Part shown: piece by piece, positions 7,146 through 15,878 of the stretch
How the letters are laid out: each line of letters opens with the position of its first letter
How positions within the stretch are numbered: the first letter of the stretch is position 1
Assembly (NCBI RefSeq): GCF_024054195.1
Contig: NZ_JAMXLB010000001.1
Coordinates: forward strand, 2,787,845-2,851,844
Origin: Flavobacterium sp. NRK F7
Lineage (GTDB): Bacteria; Bacteroidota; Bacteroidia; Flavobacteriales; Flavobacteriaceae
Direction of reading: 5' to 3'
Length of the DNA: 64,000 nucleotides
Translations under genes and position numbers: made by a program
Notes under the pieces: model-generated
Told to the model about the DNA's origin: nothing
The model's input: the letters and a program-made list of their open reading frames with translations, nothing else
Databases searched by the model: none

Positions 7146-7547
7146 TTAACCCCGATAGCGCATTCTAGCCTGAGCATATAAAATAAATCTTCTATTATCT
7201 ATTCTGATTAATTTTTTACGTTTAATTTCAAATTTAATTGTGTCTAAAAATGGTCTAAACTCAGTAACCCTCACTTTTTCTCCATCAAATTCTACCTCAT
7301 TACTTTTTTCAATATCAGGATTAAGAATTAAAGTTTTTTTATCTATAGTCCATGTACCCAATGTTTCTCCTGAACTACCAGATGAAATTGCGTTTAAGGA
7401 GTATCTGTTATTTTCATCTAAAGACAGAATTAGATTATATGAATTATTTTCTTCTTTATTTAACACATAGTTTTCTTGAATTTTTTTTGAAGAAACGCTA
7501 CATGAAATAAGAGAAAAAAGAATTACTATATTAAATATTTTTTTCAT
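7146..7547 (-). CDS. Small lipoprotein with repeat-derived C-terminus
   Basis: I choose the ATG at 7545-7547, giving MKKIFNIVILFSLISC, a clean lipoprotein signal; a longer upstream reading would translate the intergenic repeat. The 133-aa protein carries NRYSLNAIS and GTWTIDKKTLILNPD, similar to its downstream neighbour. Its last residues (RMRYRG) and stop are encoded by a fragment of the 51-bp repeat (GATAGCGCATT on the plus strand at 7151-7161), so the original C-terminus was probably replaced. Function unknown. Confidence 0.6.
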   Translation of the reverse strand: MKKIFNIVILFSLISCSVSSKKIQENYVLNKEENNSYNLILSLDENNRYSLNAISSGSSGETLGTWTIDKKTLILNPDIEKSNEVEFDGEKVRVTEFRPFLDTIKFEIKRKKLIRIDNRRFILYAQARMRYRG

Positions 7548-7636
7548 AAAATTAATCATTTGTAACCCTGATAGCCCATATTTACAATTCGCGTGAATAG
7601 CCTTCATAAAGAAATTATCTTTTCCCAAAAATAAAC

Positions 7637-7668
7637 AAAAAAACCACTCCATAACAGAGTGGTTTTTT
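7637..7668. terminator. Terminator hairpin (CCACTC family)
   Basis: AAAACCACTC pairs with GAGTGGTTTT (7657-7666) with A and T runs outside. It lies downstream of the minus-strand small ORF ending at 7693. It is preceded by CAAAAATAAACAAAA and, at 7567-7592, a degenerate reversed repeat arm, as in the other composite elements. Confidence 0.6.
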
Positions 7669-7692
7669 ACTATTTCCTATTTGCAATTCAAA

Positions 7693-7860
7693 TTAGGAAT
7701 TAGTTCGTATATAAATTAAGGCCGCAACCATTAAAATACATGATAAAAATAGGCCAATTTCGTTAAGGGTGATATTTCTGTTTTTCATAAAATTCGGTTT
7801 TAGAGAAAGGAATGCCACTGCTTGATATCCTTTCTTGATGATATATAGTGTTTTTTTCAT
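7693..7860 (-). CDS. Small single-pass membrane protein (55 aa)
   Basis: From ATG at 7858-7860 the minus strand encodes 55 aa: a basic N-terminus (MKKTLYIIKKGYQAVAF), then NRNITLNEIG and a transmembrane stretch LFLSCILMVAALIYI ending in RTNS. The gene sits 32 bp downstream of the DUF2147 gene on the same strand and may be co-transcribed with it. The basic head and single membrane span make it plausible; no family is recognised. Confidence 0.5.
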   Translation of the reverse strand: MKKTLYIIKKGYQAVAFLSLKPNFMKNRNITLNEIGLFLSCILMVAALIYIRTNS

Positions 7861-7892
7861 TGTTGTTTGGTTTGTCTTTTTTTAGAAAGTCG

Positions 7893-8264
7893 CTACGGAA
7901 TTGTTCCGACTCGGTTCCAAATCATTATTTTGCTAAACCATCCTGTTAAGACTTTTAATTTCATAGTGTTATCGTCTATTAATTTTAGTAAAGCTTCAAA
8001 TTCTGATCCCTCGCTTTCGTCAAAAAAAGTACCGCCATATAACTTCGTGGGGGTCTTTTTAACCATTTGAATTAAGATGACTTTTCCTAAAGTTTCTTTA
8101 TTCTCGCTGGCTTTTATCTTCGCATAATAATAGGGTTCCTGTTTGTAAATTTCAACCTTTAATTTCCCTTGATTGGTTTGCCAATCGCCTACAAATTGAT
8201 CTTGTCCTATCGCTTGCCCCAAGAAGGCAAATCCTATAAAGAAGAGAAGTATGTTTTTTTTCAT
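7893..8264 (-). CDS. DUF2147 secreted protein
   Basis: The 123-aa protein has a signal peptide (MKKNILLFFIGFAFLGQAIG) and then the DUF2147 hallmarks FVGDWQTNQGKLKVEIYK, YYAKIKA and a C-terminal LKVLTGWFSKIMIWNRV. DUF2147 proteins are small periplasmic beta-barrel-like proteins of uncertain role. Three palindromes matching the operator of the neighbouring TetR gene lie in the 180 bp upstream, the nearest 28 bp from the start codon, so this gene is the likely main target of that repressor. Confidence 0.85.
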   Translation of the reverse strand: MKKNILLFFIGFAFLGQAIGQDQFVGDWQTNQGKLKVEIYKQEPYYYAKIKASENKETLGKVILIQMVKKTPTKLYGGTFFDESEGSEFEALLKLIDDNTMKLKVLTGWFSKIMIWNRVGTIP

Positions 8265-8291
8265 GATTGCTACGTTTATATGTTTTTATTT

Positions 8292-8428
8292 TGAACTATT
8301 CGTTTCAGAATTAAATCTAATTGACTCATTATTAATTTATTTATCCAACTATAATTTGAAATAATCGTTCCAGAATAACAATTAAAAAAAAGAGAAATTC
8401 CCTTCTTTAATCTGAAACACTCGTTTCA
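8292..8428. promoter_or_regulatory. Three TetR operator-like palindromes
   Basis: TGAAAC-ACTC-GTTTCA at 8413-8428 is a perfect 6-4-6 dyad. TGAAAT-AATC-GTTCCA (8357-8372) and TGAACT-ATTC-GTTTCA (8292-8307) are imperfect copies in the same orientation. The perfect site is identical, on the other strand, to the site at 9067-9082 upstream of the TetR gene. Together they fit operators for the TetR protein encoded at 8449-9027, controlling the DUF2147 gene. Confidence 0.7.
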
Positions 8429-8448
8429 AAAAACATCTTAAAAAAACA

Positions 8449-9027
8449 TTATTTACTAATGTTCTTTATTAAAAAATTGGCCATTTTCTTAATCTTAATT
8501 GGGTCTCTATGCAAAATATACGCTTGCTTCCATCCTGTAAAAGAGGTCATGATATATTCTGCTAATAAACCTGGATCTTCTGTATCGTCTAAAGAGCCTT
8601 CTTGCATGGCTTTTTGTACAATTTCAGTAATAAAGCCAATGAAAACCGCATTCTTTTTAGTCAATAAATTTCTAACATCTACATCTTCTGAAGCCATCTC
8701 GAAAATCGACTTTACGCCTAAACAACTCTTTTCAGTATCTACTATAGAAGCGACCTTATCGTTAATAATATTGGTTAACGCTTGCATGGCAGACTTCTCT
8801 TGCGCTACTTTTTGCTGTAATTCACACAAACTAGCTTCAAAATAAGTAGTAATACATTTCATGAACAGCTGATGCTTGTCTCCAATGGTATTGTACAAAC
8901 TACTTCTATTAATTTGCATCGCATCTACAAGGTCTTGCATAGAAGTAGCATTGTAGCCTTTCTCCCAAAAGACATTCATTGCTTTTTCAATCTTTTCAAC
9001 TTCATTAAATTCTACACAGCGCGCCAT
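8449..9027 (-). CDS. TetR/AcrR-family transcriptional repressor
   Basis: The 192-aa protein has the TetR N-terminal helix-turn-helix: VFWEKGYNATSMQDLVDAM followed by INRSSLYNTIGDKHQLF. The C-terminal ligand domain (TETR_C, AcrR-like) is full length. It has Cys residues near the N-terminus (ARCVEF) and in the ligand domain (EKSCLGVKS), the latter matching a Cys-Leu position seen in the YxaF/LmrA-like group. Perfect operator palindromes upstream of its own start and downstream before the DUF2147 gene indicate autoregulation plus control of that gene. Inducer unknown. Confidence 0.9.
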   Translation of the reverse strand: MARCVEFNEVEKIEKAMNVFWEKGYNATSMQDLVDAMQINRSSLYNTIGDKHQLFMKCITTYFEASLCELQQKVAQEKSAMQALTNIINDKVASIVDTEKSCLGVKSIFEMASEDVDVRNLLTKKNAVFIGFITEIVQKAMQEGSLDDTEDPGLLAEYIMTSFTGWKQAYILHRDPIKIKKMANFLIKNISK

Positions 9028-9048
9028 ATATCTTTCTAATTATGGTTA

Positions 9049-9082
9049 CAAAGATAAATCTTTTTTTGAAACGAGTGTTTCA
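9049..9082 (-). promoter_or_regulatory. tetR promoter -7 box and operator
   Basis: On the minus strand TATCTTTG (complement of 9049-9056) is a consensus -7 box 22 bp before the start codon. The palindrome TGAAAC-GAGT-GTTTCA (9067-9082) covers the place where the -33 element would lie, so a bound repressor would block RNA polymerase. Confidence 0.65.
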
Positions 9083-9141
9083 GAATAAGAAAATTTATCT
9101 CATTTTTTTCTAATGGTGCTATAAAGAAAATTGATAATGCG

Positions 9142-9780
9142 TTACTTCCCACCTAAATTATAAATCTTCTGAATCTGCTTTAACTTTTGCTCGAAATTAA
9201 TTTGTAAGTCAATCAGCTTTCCCGATTTAATATCGAAAACCCAACCGTGAACAATGGGAAAACCACTGTTCAAATAATGTCTTTGAAGCACTGCAGTTTT
9301 AATCACATTCAAACATTGTTCTTCTACATTAATTTCTACCAATCTTTTGTAACGCTCGGTTTCATCAGAAATGGCATCTAATTCTTCTTCATGCAAGCGA
9401 TATACATCTCTAATATTACGTAACCAAGGGTTTAAAACACCTAAGTCTTTGGCTTCCATAGCTGCTTTTACACCGCCACAAAAATAATGGCCGCAAACGA
9501 CAACATGTTTCACTTTTAAATATTCAATAGCATATTCAATTACCGATGCCGAATTGTTATCGTTATTGGGAACCAAATTCGCAATGTTACGGTGTACAAA
9601 CATTTGTCCGGGTTCTACTCCTGTCATTTCTTCTGCGGTAACGCGACTATCGCTACACCCTATATATAAGATTTCTGGAGATTGTCCTTCTGCTAAGTAC
9701 TTGAAGAAAGAATCGTTGGTCGCTTTTTTACTACTAATCCATTCTTGATTGTTCTGAAATATTTGATTGTATAAATCCAT
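9142..9780 (-). CDS. Beta-class carbonic anhydrase
   Basis: The 212-aa enzyme hydrates CO2 to bicarbonate. Zinc ligands are visible: Cys42 in IGCSDSRVTAEE (with the Asp44-Arg46 dyad) and His97-x2-Cys100 in CGHYFCGGV. The start at 9778-9780 (MDLYNQIFQNNQEW) is preferred because the longer reading overlaps the upstream gene. Length and motifs fit bacterial beta-carbonic anhydrases of the Can type. It is cytoplasmic and lies 8 bp downstream of the MBL-fold hydrolase gene, probably in one transcript. Confidence 0.93.
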   Translation of the reverse strand: MDLYNQIFQNNQEWISSKKATNDSFFKYLAEGQSPEILYIGCSDSRVTAEEMTGVEPGQMFVHRNIANLVPNNDNNSASVIEYAIEYLKVKHVVVCGHYFCGGVKAAMEAKDLGVLNPWLRNIRDVYRLHEEELDAISDETERYKRLVEINVEEQCLNVIKTAVLQRHYLNSGFPIVHGWVFDIKSGKLIDLQINFEQKLKQIQKIYNLGGK

Positions 9781-9788
9781 GGTATTGT

Positions 9789-10820
9789 TTATTGCCACCA
9801 AGCGGTGTGATTTTGATTCGTTATTTTATGTATTGCTCCTAATTGTGGTACATGGTACAAACACTCGTGTTTTTCTGCAGCGGCTACAAAACGCACTACA
9901 GGATCGGTCCAGGTGTGTTGTGCTAAAGCAAAACCTGCCCAATGGACGGGCATCATGTTACACACCCCAGCATCAATAGCAGCTTGCACCGTTTCTTCTG
10001 GAAACATATGTATCTGACTCCAGTTTTCGTTATACTGACCGCATTCCATAAAAGCAAAGTCAAAAGGCCCTAAGCGCTTCCCAATTTCATTAAAATGTGG
10101 TCCGTAACCGCTATCCCCACTAAACCAAATGTTTTCAGTAGGGGTTTTCAATGCCCAACCTCCCCATAAAGATTTAGCTCTATCGGTTAAACCTCTTCCT
10201 GAAAAATGTCGTGTGGGTGTAAAAGTTATTTGTATATCTTGAAATAGTATTTGTTGCCACCAGTCGAATTCCGTGATGCTTTCGGGTTTTATATTCCACT
10301 TCACTAAATGTCTTTTCACTCCTAAAGCCACATAAAACTGTTTCACTTTCGGTTGCAACTTTTGAATGCTATCGTAATCCAAATGATCGTAATGATCGTG
10401 AGACAAGAGTACGACATCTATTTCAGGTAATTCATCTATAATAGCCAATGTATTTTCAGAAAAACGCTTGATGGGAAAAGGTGCAATAGGTGCTGCATTA
10501 CTGCCAAACATCGGATCAATTAAGATGTTTTTCCCTTGTATTCGCAAGAGCACTACCGAATGTCCGTACCAAATGTAACGCACCTCATGGTCGTCGGTTA
10601 CAAATGCCTCTTTATCAAAAGGTAAAATCGGCAACGGTTGTAAAGGTTCTCTATCTTTCTTGTCACAAAATTGTTTGTACAATAACTTGGGTAACGTTCG
10701 TATGGAAATAGCCATAGAAGTGGGTATGCTATTTACAAAATGTTCACCATCCCATTGTGGAGATTGCTCGTACTGTTGTATATCAGCTTTGGTAGGTTTA
10801 GCACCAAATTGTTTGCGCAT
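9789..10820 (-). CDS. MBL-fold hydrolase, NAPE-PLD-like
   Basis: The metallo-beta-lactamase-fold protein carries SHDHYDHLDY (HxHxDH zinc motif), GDSGYGPHF and a C-terminal PVHWAGFAL, the pattern of the N-acyl-phosphatidylethanolamine phospholipase D/UlaG-like group. I start at the ATG at 10818-10820 (MRKQFGAKPTKADIQ), which matches the usual start of the family; an upstream TTG is less likely. That gives 343 aa. The substrate could be an N-acyl phospholipid or another phosphodiester. It precedes the carbonic anhydrase gene by 8 bp. Confidence 0.85.
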   Translation of the reverse strand: MRKQFGAKPTKADIQQYEQSPQWDGEHFVNSIPTSMAISIRTLPKLLYKQFCDKKDREPLQPLPILPFDKEAFVTDDHEVRYIWYGHSVVLLRIQGKNILIDPMFGSNAAPIAPFPIKRFSENTLAIIDELPEIDVVLLSHDHYDHLDYDSIQKLQPKVKQFYVALGVKRHLVKWNIKPESITEFDWWQQILFQDIQITFTPTRHFSGRGLTDRAKSLWGGWALKTPTENIWFSGDSGYGPHFNEIGKRLGPFDFAFMECGQYNENWSQIHMFPEETVQAAIDAGVCNMMPVHWAGFALAQHTWTDPVVRFVAAAEKHECLYHVPQLGAIHKITNQNHTAWWQ

Positions 10821-10904
10821 GCGTGATGATTTATAGTCTGTTCTAAGTAGCAACTAAGATAGAAATTAATCGCTTTCCCATTCTCAATTTTAGCTTAATT
10901 TTAG

Positions 10905-11030
10905 GGTTTGTTTTTAAGTTCTTAGTTTTAGGTTGTAAGTTCTAAGTTGTAAGTCTACAGTCGCAGTTTACAGTCGCAGTGTTCAGTCTCAGTTATCACT
11001 AATTCCTAATTCCCAATTCGTAATTCCTGA
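10905..11030. repeat. Low-complexity flavobacterial intergenic repeats
   Basis: Short imperfect direct repeats: (TT)CTAAGTTGTAAGT, CAGTCGCAGTTTACAGTCGCAG, and TAATTCCTAATTCCCAATTC. The same vocabulary appears at 18895-19205, 36340-36419, 37283-37350, 37700-37870 and 38425-38560. No coding potential. Confidence 0.7.
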
Positions 11031-11112
11031 AATAGTAATCATTACTTAACCTTAAAATCATTGTAACTTAATGTAATTCTCGCTTATTTGTAAGTTCATT
11101 TAATCTTAACTA

Positions 11113-12669
11113 ATGCTGGTTCGTTTTATCTTACTGTTTCTGTTAACCACCACTACACTATTTGCCCAAAAGGATTGGGTCGAAACACAACTGAAAACTA
11201 AAAAAAAGGGATTAGACCTTGCTTTACAAAATAAAAACAGTCCAGACATCGCGTTAAAAATGCTTGAATTAGGTACTATTTACAACCAGTATGGGCTGTA
11301 TGCCAATGCCTTATCCTATTATCAAGACGCATTAAAACAAATACAAACGAATAAAAAAGACACACTATTGGTTCAAATTAATAATGCCATTGGTAAAGTC
11401 TATCATGCCATGCATAAATACGAACAGGCCTTACCTTTTTTACAGGAAGCATCAACAGCAGCGAAACAATTAAAATACACCAAAGGACAAGCCTTAGCTT
11501 TTAGTTTACTGGGTGAAAATGCAGAAAAAAGAGGTGAATATAAAACTGCATTGGACTTTGAAAATAAGAGTCTGGCTTTTTTGAATACCAAAACCGATGC
11601 GATTGAAATAGCAGTGGTTCATGAAAATATTGGTAGTATCTATGAAGATCTAGAAGAGTTTGATAAAGCGTATGGGTATTTTACTAAAGCGTACCAACTC
11701 CTTAAAGGTTCTCAATCGAAACAAGAAGCCAATGTTTTGAATAATCTAGGTGATGTCTACCGAAAAAAAAGAGAGCTAAAAAGAGGAATTCCGTTTACCA
11801 ATTTATCGCTAACCTTAGCCCAAAAATTAAATGACAATCATCTCTTAGAAAGCGGTCACAAAGATTTAGCAAAAGCCTATGCCCTACTTTCCAATTATCA
11901 AAAAGCCTACGAACACAAACTCTTAGCCGACGAGTACAATCAAAAGGCGATTGCCAATGAAAATAAAAACCTAGTCAATCTCTTGCAAGCGGATTATAAA
12001 ATCAATCAGAAAGAAAATCAAATAAAAATTCTGCAAGAACAAAATAAAGTAAGCCAAGCCAATCAGAAAACCCTACTCATTTTAGCAATAGCACTCCTAT
12101 TTGTAATGGCTGTAGTGTATGTGTATTACCAAAAAAAGAGAAAAGCAACACTTAAAATTCAAAATTACAAACAACAAACCTTAAAAGCGGAATTGGAAAA
12201 AAAAGAAATTGAAGAAAAGAATTTACAACGGGATTTAGAATTAAAAACAGCTGCACTTTCTCGTTATAGCTTACACATAGCACAAAAGAATAAAATGCTA
12301 TCCGAACTTTCGACCAAACTAAAAAATAGTATGGGACGCAAAAACGAACTCTTAGAAGTTAAAATTAAAGAGATTTCTAACGAAATTGACTTTGTACTAC
12401 AACAAGAAAATGAATGGGAAGAATTTACCGTATTCTTTGAAGAAATACATCCCGATTTTATTAAAAAACTCTCTCAAATTGCCACCGAAAGCCTCTCTCC
12501 TGCCGAATTAAAACTGGGTATTTTATTACGACTGAATTTGTCTTCTAAAGAGATTGCAGCCATTCTTCGGGTTACACCTGATAGTGTGCGCGTAGCCAGA
12601 CATCGTTTTAGGAAAAAACTACCTATCGATGCTAAAGCAGAATTGATCACTTTTTTACTCGAATTGTAA
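11113..12669 (+). CDS. TPR-containing membrane regulator with LuxR-like HTH
   Basis: The 518-aa protein has a signal peptide (to about residue 18, LFAQ), about six tetratricopeptide repeats (roughly 45-290), a transmembrane helix at 320-339 (LLILAIALLFVMAVVYVYYQ), a coiled coil, and a C-terminal helix-turn-helix (LSPAELKLGILLRLNLSSKE, then IAAILRVTPDSVRVARHRFR). This is the Bacteroidetes one-component architecture: periplasmic TPRs sense, the cytoplasmic HTH binds DNA. It lies directly upstream of the TonB receptor and phytase genes and is their likely regulator. The upstream DNA has TTGTAACTTAATGTAATT, a possible Pho-box-like 11-bp direct repeat. Confidence 0.88.
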   Translation: MLVRFILLFLLTTTTLFAQKDWVETQLKTKKKGLDLALQNKNSPDIALKMLELGTIYNQYGLYANALSYYQDALKQIQTNKKDTLLVQINNAIGKVYHAMHKYEQALPFLQEASTAAKQLKYTKGQALAFSLLGENAEKRGEYKTALDFENKSLAFLNTKTDAIEIAVVHENIGSIYEDLEEFDKAYGYFTKAYQLLKGSQSKQEANVLNNLGDVYRKKRELKRGIPFTNLSLTLAQKLNDNHLLESGHKDLAKAYALLSNYQKAYEHKLLADEYNQKAIANENKNLVNLLQADYKINQKENQIKILQEQNKVSQANQKTLLILAIALLFVMAVVYVYYQKKRKATLKIQNYKQQTLKAELEKKEIEEKNLQRDLELKTAALSRYSLHIAQKNKMLSELSTKLKNSMGRKNELLEVKIKEISNEIDFVLQQENEWEEFTVFFEEIHPDFIKKLSQIATESLSPAELKLGILLRLNLSSKEIAAILRVTPDSVRVARHRFRKKLPIDAKAELITFLLEL

Positions 12670-12721
12670 GAAAAAAATACTGTTTTTTTCTTAGGGTTAG
12701 TTTAATGTAAATAAAGTGTTA

Positions 12722-12812
12722 TTGTTGCCTTCTTGTAACTTAAAAAAAAGAGTTTGTTGCCTCTTTGTTGCCTAGGCTAAAAATGAATAATCCCTTATGG
12801 GTCCTACATTTG
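12722..12812 (+). promoter_or_regulatory. TonB receptor promoter with phased direct repeats
   Basis: TTGTTGCCT occurs three times, at 12722-12730, 12754-12762 and 12765-12773 (steps of 32 and 11 bp, about three turns and one turn). A -7 box TACATTTG lies at 12805-12812, 24 bp before the chosen ATG at 12836. The 11-bp step is the period of PhoB boxes; a LuxR-type site for the upstream TPR protein is the alternative. The last repeat is part of the 8-bp palindrome GCCTAGGC. Confidence 0.55.
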
Positions 12813-12835
12813 TCGGAAATGTAAAACTAAAAAAA

Positions 12836-15697
12836 ATGAGAAAACTGTGCTTTGTAAAAAGGCTATTTGTAACGTTATGTATTACCCTAATAACGTGTAC
12901 TGCTATGGCTCAAAAAGGAAGTATTACAGGTACTATCGTAGATGAAAACAATTTCTACTTACCTGGTGCAACTGTTCTTATTACTTCTTTAAATAAAGGA
13001 GCTACAACCGACTTCGATGGTAAATTTTCGATGCTGGCTATTCCGGCAGGAACGTACCAACTCCAAATTTCTTTTTTAGGTTATGAAGATTTAGAACAAG
13101 AAGTAACTGTGTTAGAAAATCAAACAACTACACTTGCCATTGCCCTACAACCTAAAAGCGTAACGCTTAATGAAGTAGAAGTGGTATCCTATGGCTTAAG
13201 CGGACAGGCTAAGGCTTTAAATACGCAGAAAAACAACATCAATATTACCAATGTGGTTTCCACAGACCAAATTGGGAAATTCCCAGATGCCAACATTGGT
13301 GATGCGGTAAAACGTATTTCGGGTGTGACCATGCAAGTAGATCAAGGGGAAGCACGAAATATTATTGTTCGTGGTTTGTCTCCTCAATTGAATTCGGTTA
13401 CGTTAAATGGCAGTAGAATCCCTTCCGCGGAAGGCGATAATAGAAACGTACAAATGGACTTAATTCCTTCCGATATGATCCAAACTATTGAGTTAACCAA
13501 AGCCGTAACACCAGATATGGATGGGGATGCTTTAGGAGGTTCGGTTAACTTAGTTACAGCAACAGCACCGCAACAATTCCGATTATCAAGTACTTTGGGT
13601 TCTGGAATTAGCTTTATTACTAACAAACGTATTTTAAATGGTGCGCTACTTATTGGCGACCGTACCAAAGACAAAAAATTAGGTTGGATGGTAGCCGCTT
13701 CTATTAACGATACCGATTTTGGTTCGGATAATATTGAAGCCGAATGGACCGATGAATTTGAATATTACACCGGTGTAGACGATGTAGATGGCGATCCTAT
13801 TTTAGAGGAAGTTGACGTGAACCCATATACCAATGCTTTTGAAACTCGAAAATACTTGGTACAACGTGTGCGTAGAAGTTTTTCGGCCAATTTGGATTAC
13901 CAAATTAATCCGAATCATAACTTGTATTTGAAATCGATGTACAACTGGCGCGACGATCGTGAAAATAGATACCGTACGTCTTATGAAATGCTTGATGCTG
14001 AAGATATAGAAGCGGGTGATTTTACCATTACCAATGGTTTTCCGTCACGCTTTCCTGCTGAAGTAGCCAAAGAAACCAAAGGAGGTATAGATAACAATAG
14101 AAACAAAAACCGTCGTTTGGAAGACCAAAAAATGCAAAATTATTCTCTAGGTGGAAAACATTTCTTAGGTAAAGTAAAAGCGGATTGGATGGTTTCGTAT
14201 GCCAAAGCTTCGGAAGAAAGAAAAAACGAACGCTATGCTAAATATGAAACGGAATATACGGTAGTAAATGACTTTTCAGATAGTGAGTTCCCCATGTTGT
14301 CTGCGGAAAACACAGCTGATGCTAGTGCATTTGATGCTTTTGAATTTGATGAAATAACAGAAGAATATCAATATACGGAAGAAGAAGACGTGAATTTCTT
14401 TACGCACTTTGAACTACCGGCTTCTCTTTTTGGTACAGCCAATGGAACACTTAAGTTTGGAGCAAGAGGTCGCTTTAAAAACAAAAGTAGAGACAATAAC
14501 TTCTTTGAATACGATTTAGAAAGTGCTTATTCTACTATGAATCTAACAGGTTTAAAAGACCTTTCGAATGATGCTTTCTTAGCGGGTGACAAATACAATT
14601 TAGGAGGGTATATCGATGCCAATTGGCTAGGTGCGTTGGCTTTAGTAAACGGTGAATCGGTGCCTTCTGAATTTTTAAGAGCCAATTATAACGTAAGTGA
14701 AAATGTATGGGCAGGTTATGTGATGACCACTCAAAACCTAACCGATAAATTACAAACCTTGATTGGTGTGCGTGTAGAAGCGACTCAATTAAAAGCAACG
14801 GGTAATCAAATTGAAGATGAAGACGATTTAGTAGGAACGGTTACTAAGGAAAATGCGTATACTAATGTGTTACCAGGGGTACATTTTAAATATGCTCCTA
14901 ATAATAATACGGTCTTCCGTTTGGCATGGACCAATACGTTAGCAAGACCCAATTATGTGGATTTAATTCCTACTATTGATATTGTTTCTGGTGATGAAGA
15001 AATCTTTATTGGTAACCCCGATTTAAAAGCAACTACTTCGATGAACTTTGATGTTATTGGAGAATATTATTTTAAAAGTGTTGGTTTACTTTCTGGTGGT
15101 TTGTTCTTTAAAAAAATCAATGATTTTGTTTACCAATACCAAGAAGAAGCCTCTTCAGATGCATTGGGTATTGGAACAACAGGCTATCGGGTGTACCAAC
15201 CTCTAAATGGGGATGCTGCTACTATTTTTGGTGCGGAATTCGCGTTCCAAAGACAATTGGATTTCTTACCCGGTTTTGCGAAAAACTTTAGTTTCTATCT
15301 CAACTACACCTTCTTAACTTCGAAAGCCACTGGAATACGCAATGAAGATGGTGAAGAACGCGATGATTTGGATTTACCCAATACCGCTCCTAATTTGCTA
15401 AATGCTTCCTTAGGGTATGCCAATAAGTATTTTAATGCGCGTTTCTCTGCTAATTTCTCAGATGCCTATATCGATGAAATTGGAGGGAATAGCTTTGAAG
15501 ATCGGTATTATGACCAACAACTCTTTTTTGATTTTAATATTGGTATAAGCCTATCAAAAAAACTAAGTTTGTATGGGGAACTGAAGAACATCACCAACCA
15601 ACCGTTACGCTATTTTCAATCGGTGCGCAGTAGAACCCAACAAGCCGAATTCTATGGGCAACGCCTAACGTTTGGTCTTAAGTATGACTTGTATTAG
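12836..15697 (+). CDS. TonB-dependent receptor, probably for phytate/phosphorylated substrate
   Basis: The protein has a signal peptide (MRKLCFVKRLFVTLCITL to about AMAQ), an N-terminal carboxypeptidase-D-like beta domain (GSITGTIVDENNFYLPGATV), a plug domain (FPDANIGDAVKRISGV, IIVRGLSPQLNSVTLNGS) and a long beta-barrel ending in aromatic residues (FGLKYDLY). I use ATG at 12836; a -7 box lies inside the longer reading from 12797, so 953 aa is expected. The plug type with GDALGGSVNL belongs to the TonB receptors seen beside phytases in Bacteroidetes. It imports a large substrate across the outer membrane, powered by TonB-ExbBD. The phytase follows 181 bp downstream, and the TPR regulator precedes it. 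Confidence 0.92.
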   Translation: MRKLCFVKRLFVTLCITLITCTAMAQKGSITGTIVDENNFYLPGATVLITSLNKGATTDFDGKFSMLAIPAGTYQLQISFLGYEDLEQEVTVLENQTTTLAIALQPKSVTLNEVEVVSYGLSGQAKALNTQKNNINITNVVSTDQIGKFPDANIGDAVKRISGVTMQVDQGEARNIIVRGLSPQLNSVTLNGSRIPSAEGDNRNVQMDLIPSDMIQTIELTKAVTPDMDGDALGGSVNLVTATAPQQFRLSSTLGSGISFITNKRILNGALLIGDRTKDKKLGWMVAASINDTDFGSDNIEAEWTDEFEYYTGVDDVDGDPILEEVDVNPYTNAFETRKYLVQRVRRSFSANLDYQINPNHNLYLKSMYNWRDDRENRYRTSYEMLDAEDIEAGDFTITNGFPSRFPAEVAKETKGGIDNNRNKNRRLEDQKMQNYSLGGKHFLGKVKADWMVSYAKASEERKNERYAKYETEYTVVNDFSDSEFPMLSAENTADASAFDAFEFDEITEEYQYTEEEDVNFFTHFELPASLFGTANGTLKFGARGRFKNKSRDNNFFEYDLESAYSTMNLTGLKDLSNDAFLAGDKYNLGGYIDANWLGALALVNGESVPSEFLRANYNVSENVWAGYVMTTQNLTDKLQTLIGVRVEATQLKATGNQIEDEDDLVGTVTKENAYTNVLPGVHFKYAPNNNTVFRLAWTNTLARPNYVDLIPTIDIVSGDEEIFIGNPDLKATTSMNFDVIGEYYFKSVGLLSGGLFFKKINDFVYQYQEEASSDALGIGTTGYRVYQPLNGDAATIFGAEFAFQRQLDFLPGFAKNFSFYLNYTFLTSKATGIRNEDGEERDDLDLPNTAPNLLNASLGYANKYFNARFSANFSDAYIDEIGGNSFEDRYYDQQLFFDFNIGISLSKKLSLYGELKNITNQPLRYFQSVRSRTQQAEFYGQRLTFGLKYDLY

Positions 15698-15765
15698 TTG
15701 AATTTAGAATTTAGAAGTCAGAAATTAGAAAACGAATCTGGTGTGTAGCTACTAATTTTTCGTCA

Positions 15766-15804
15766 GTTCGAGTGTCCCGATGACAATCGGGATGTATCGA
15801 GAAC
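15766..15804. repeat. REP-like hairpin element
   Basis: Hairpin TCCCGAT-GACA-ATCGGGA (15775-15792) flanked by GTTCGAG and CGAGAAC. This GTTCGAG...CCCGAT...ATCGGG...CGAGAAC sequence is a common intergenic repeat in Bacteroidetes; a related fragment (GTTCTCGACTCCGCTCGAAC) is at 56003-56025. Confidence 0.6.
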
Positions 15805-15878
15805 AAGAAAAATTGATAGCTAACAAACCTATACCATCAATATAAAAAACACCTAGTATTAAAATATCATTTAAAAAC

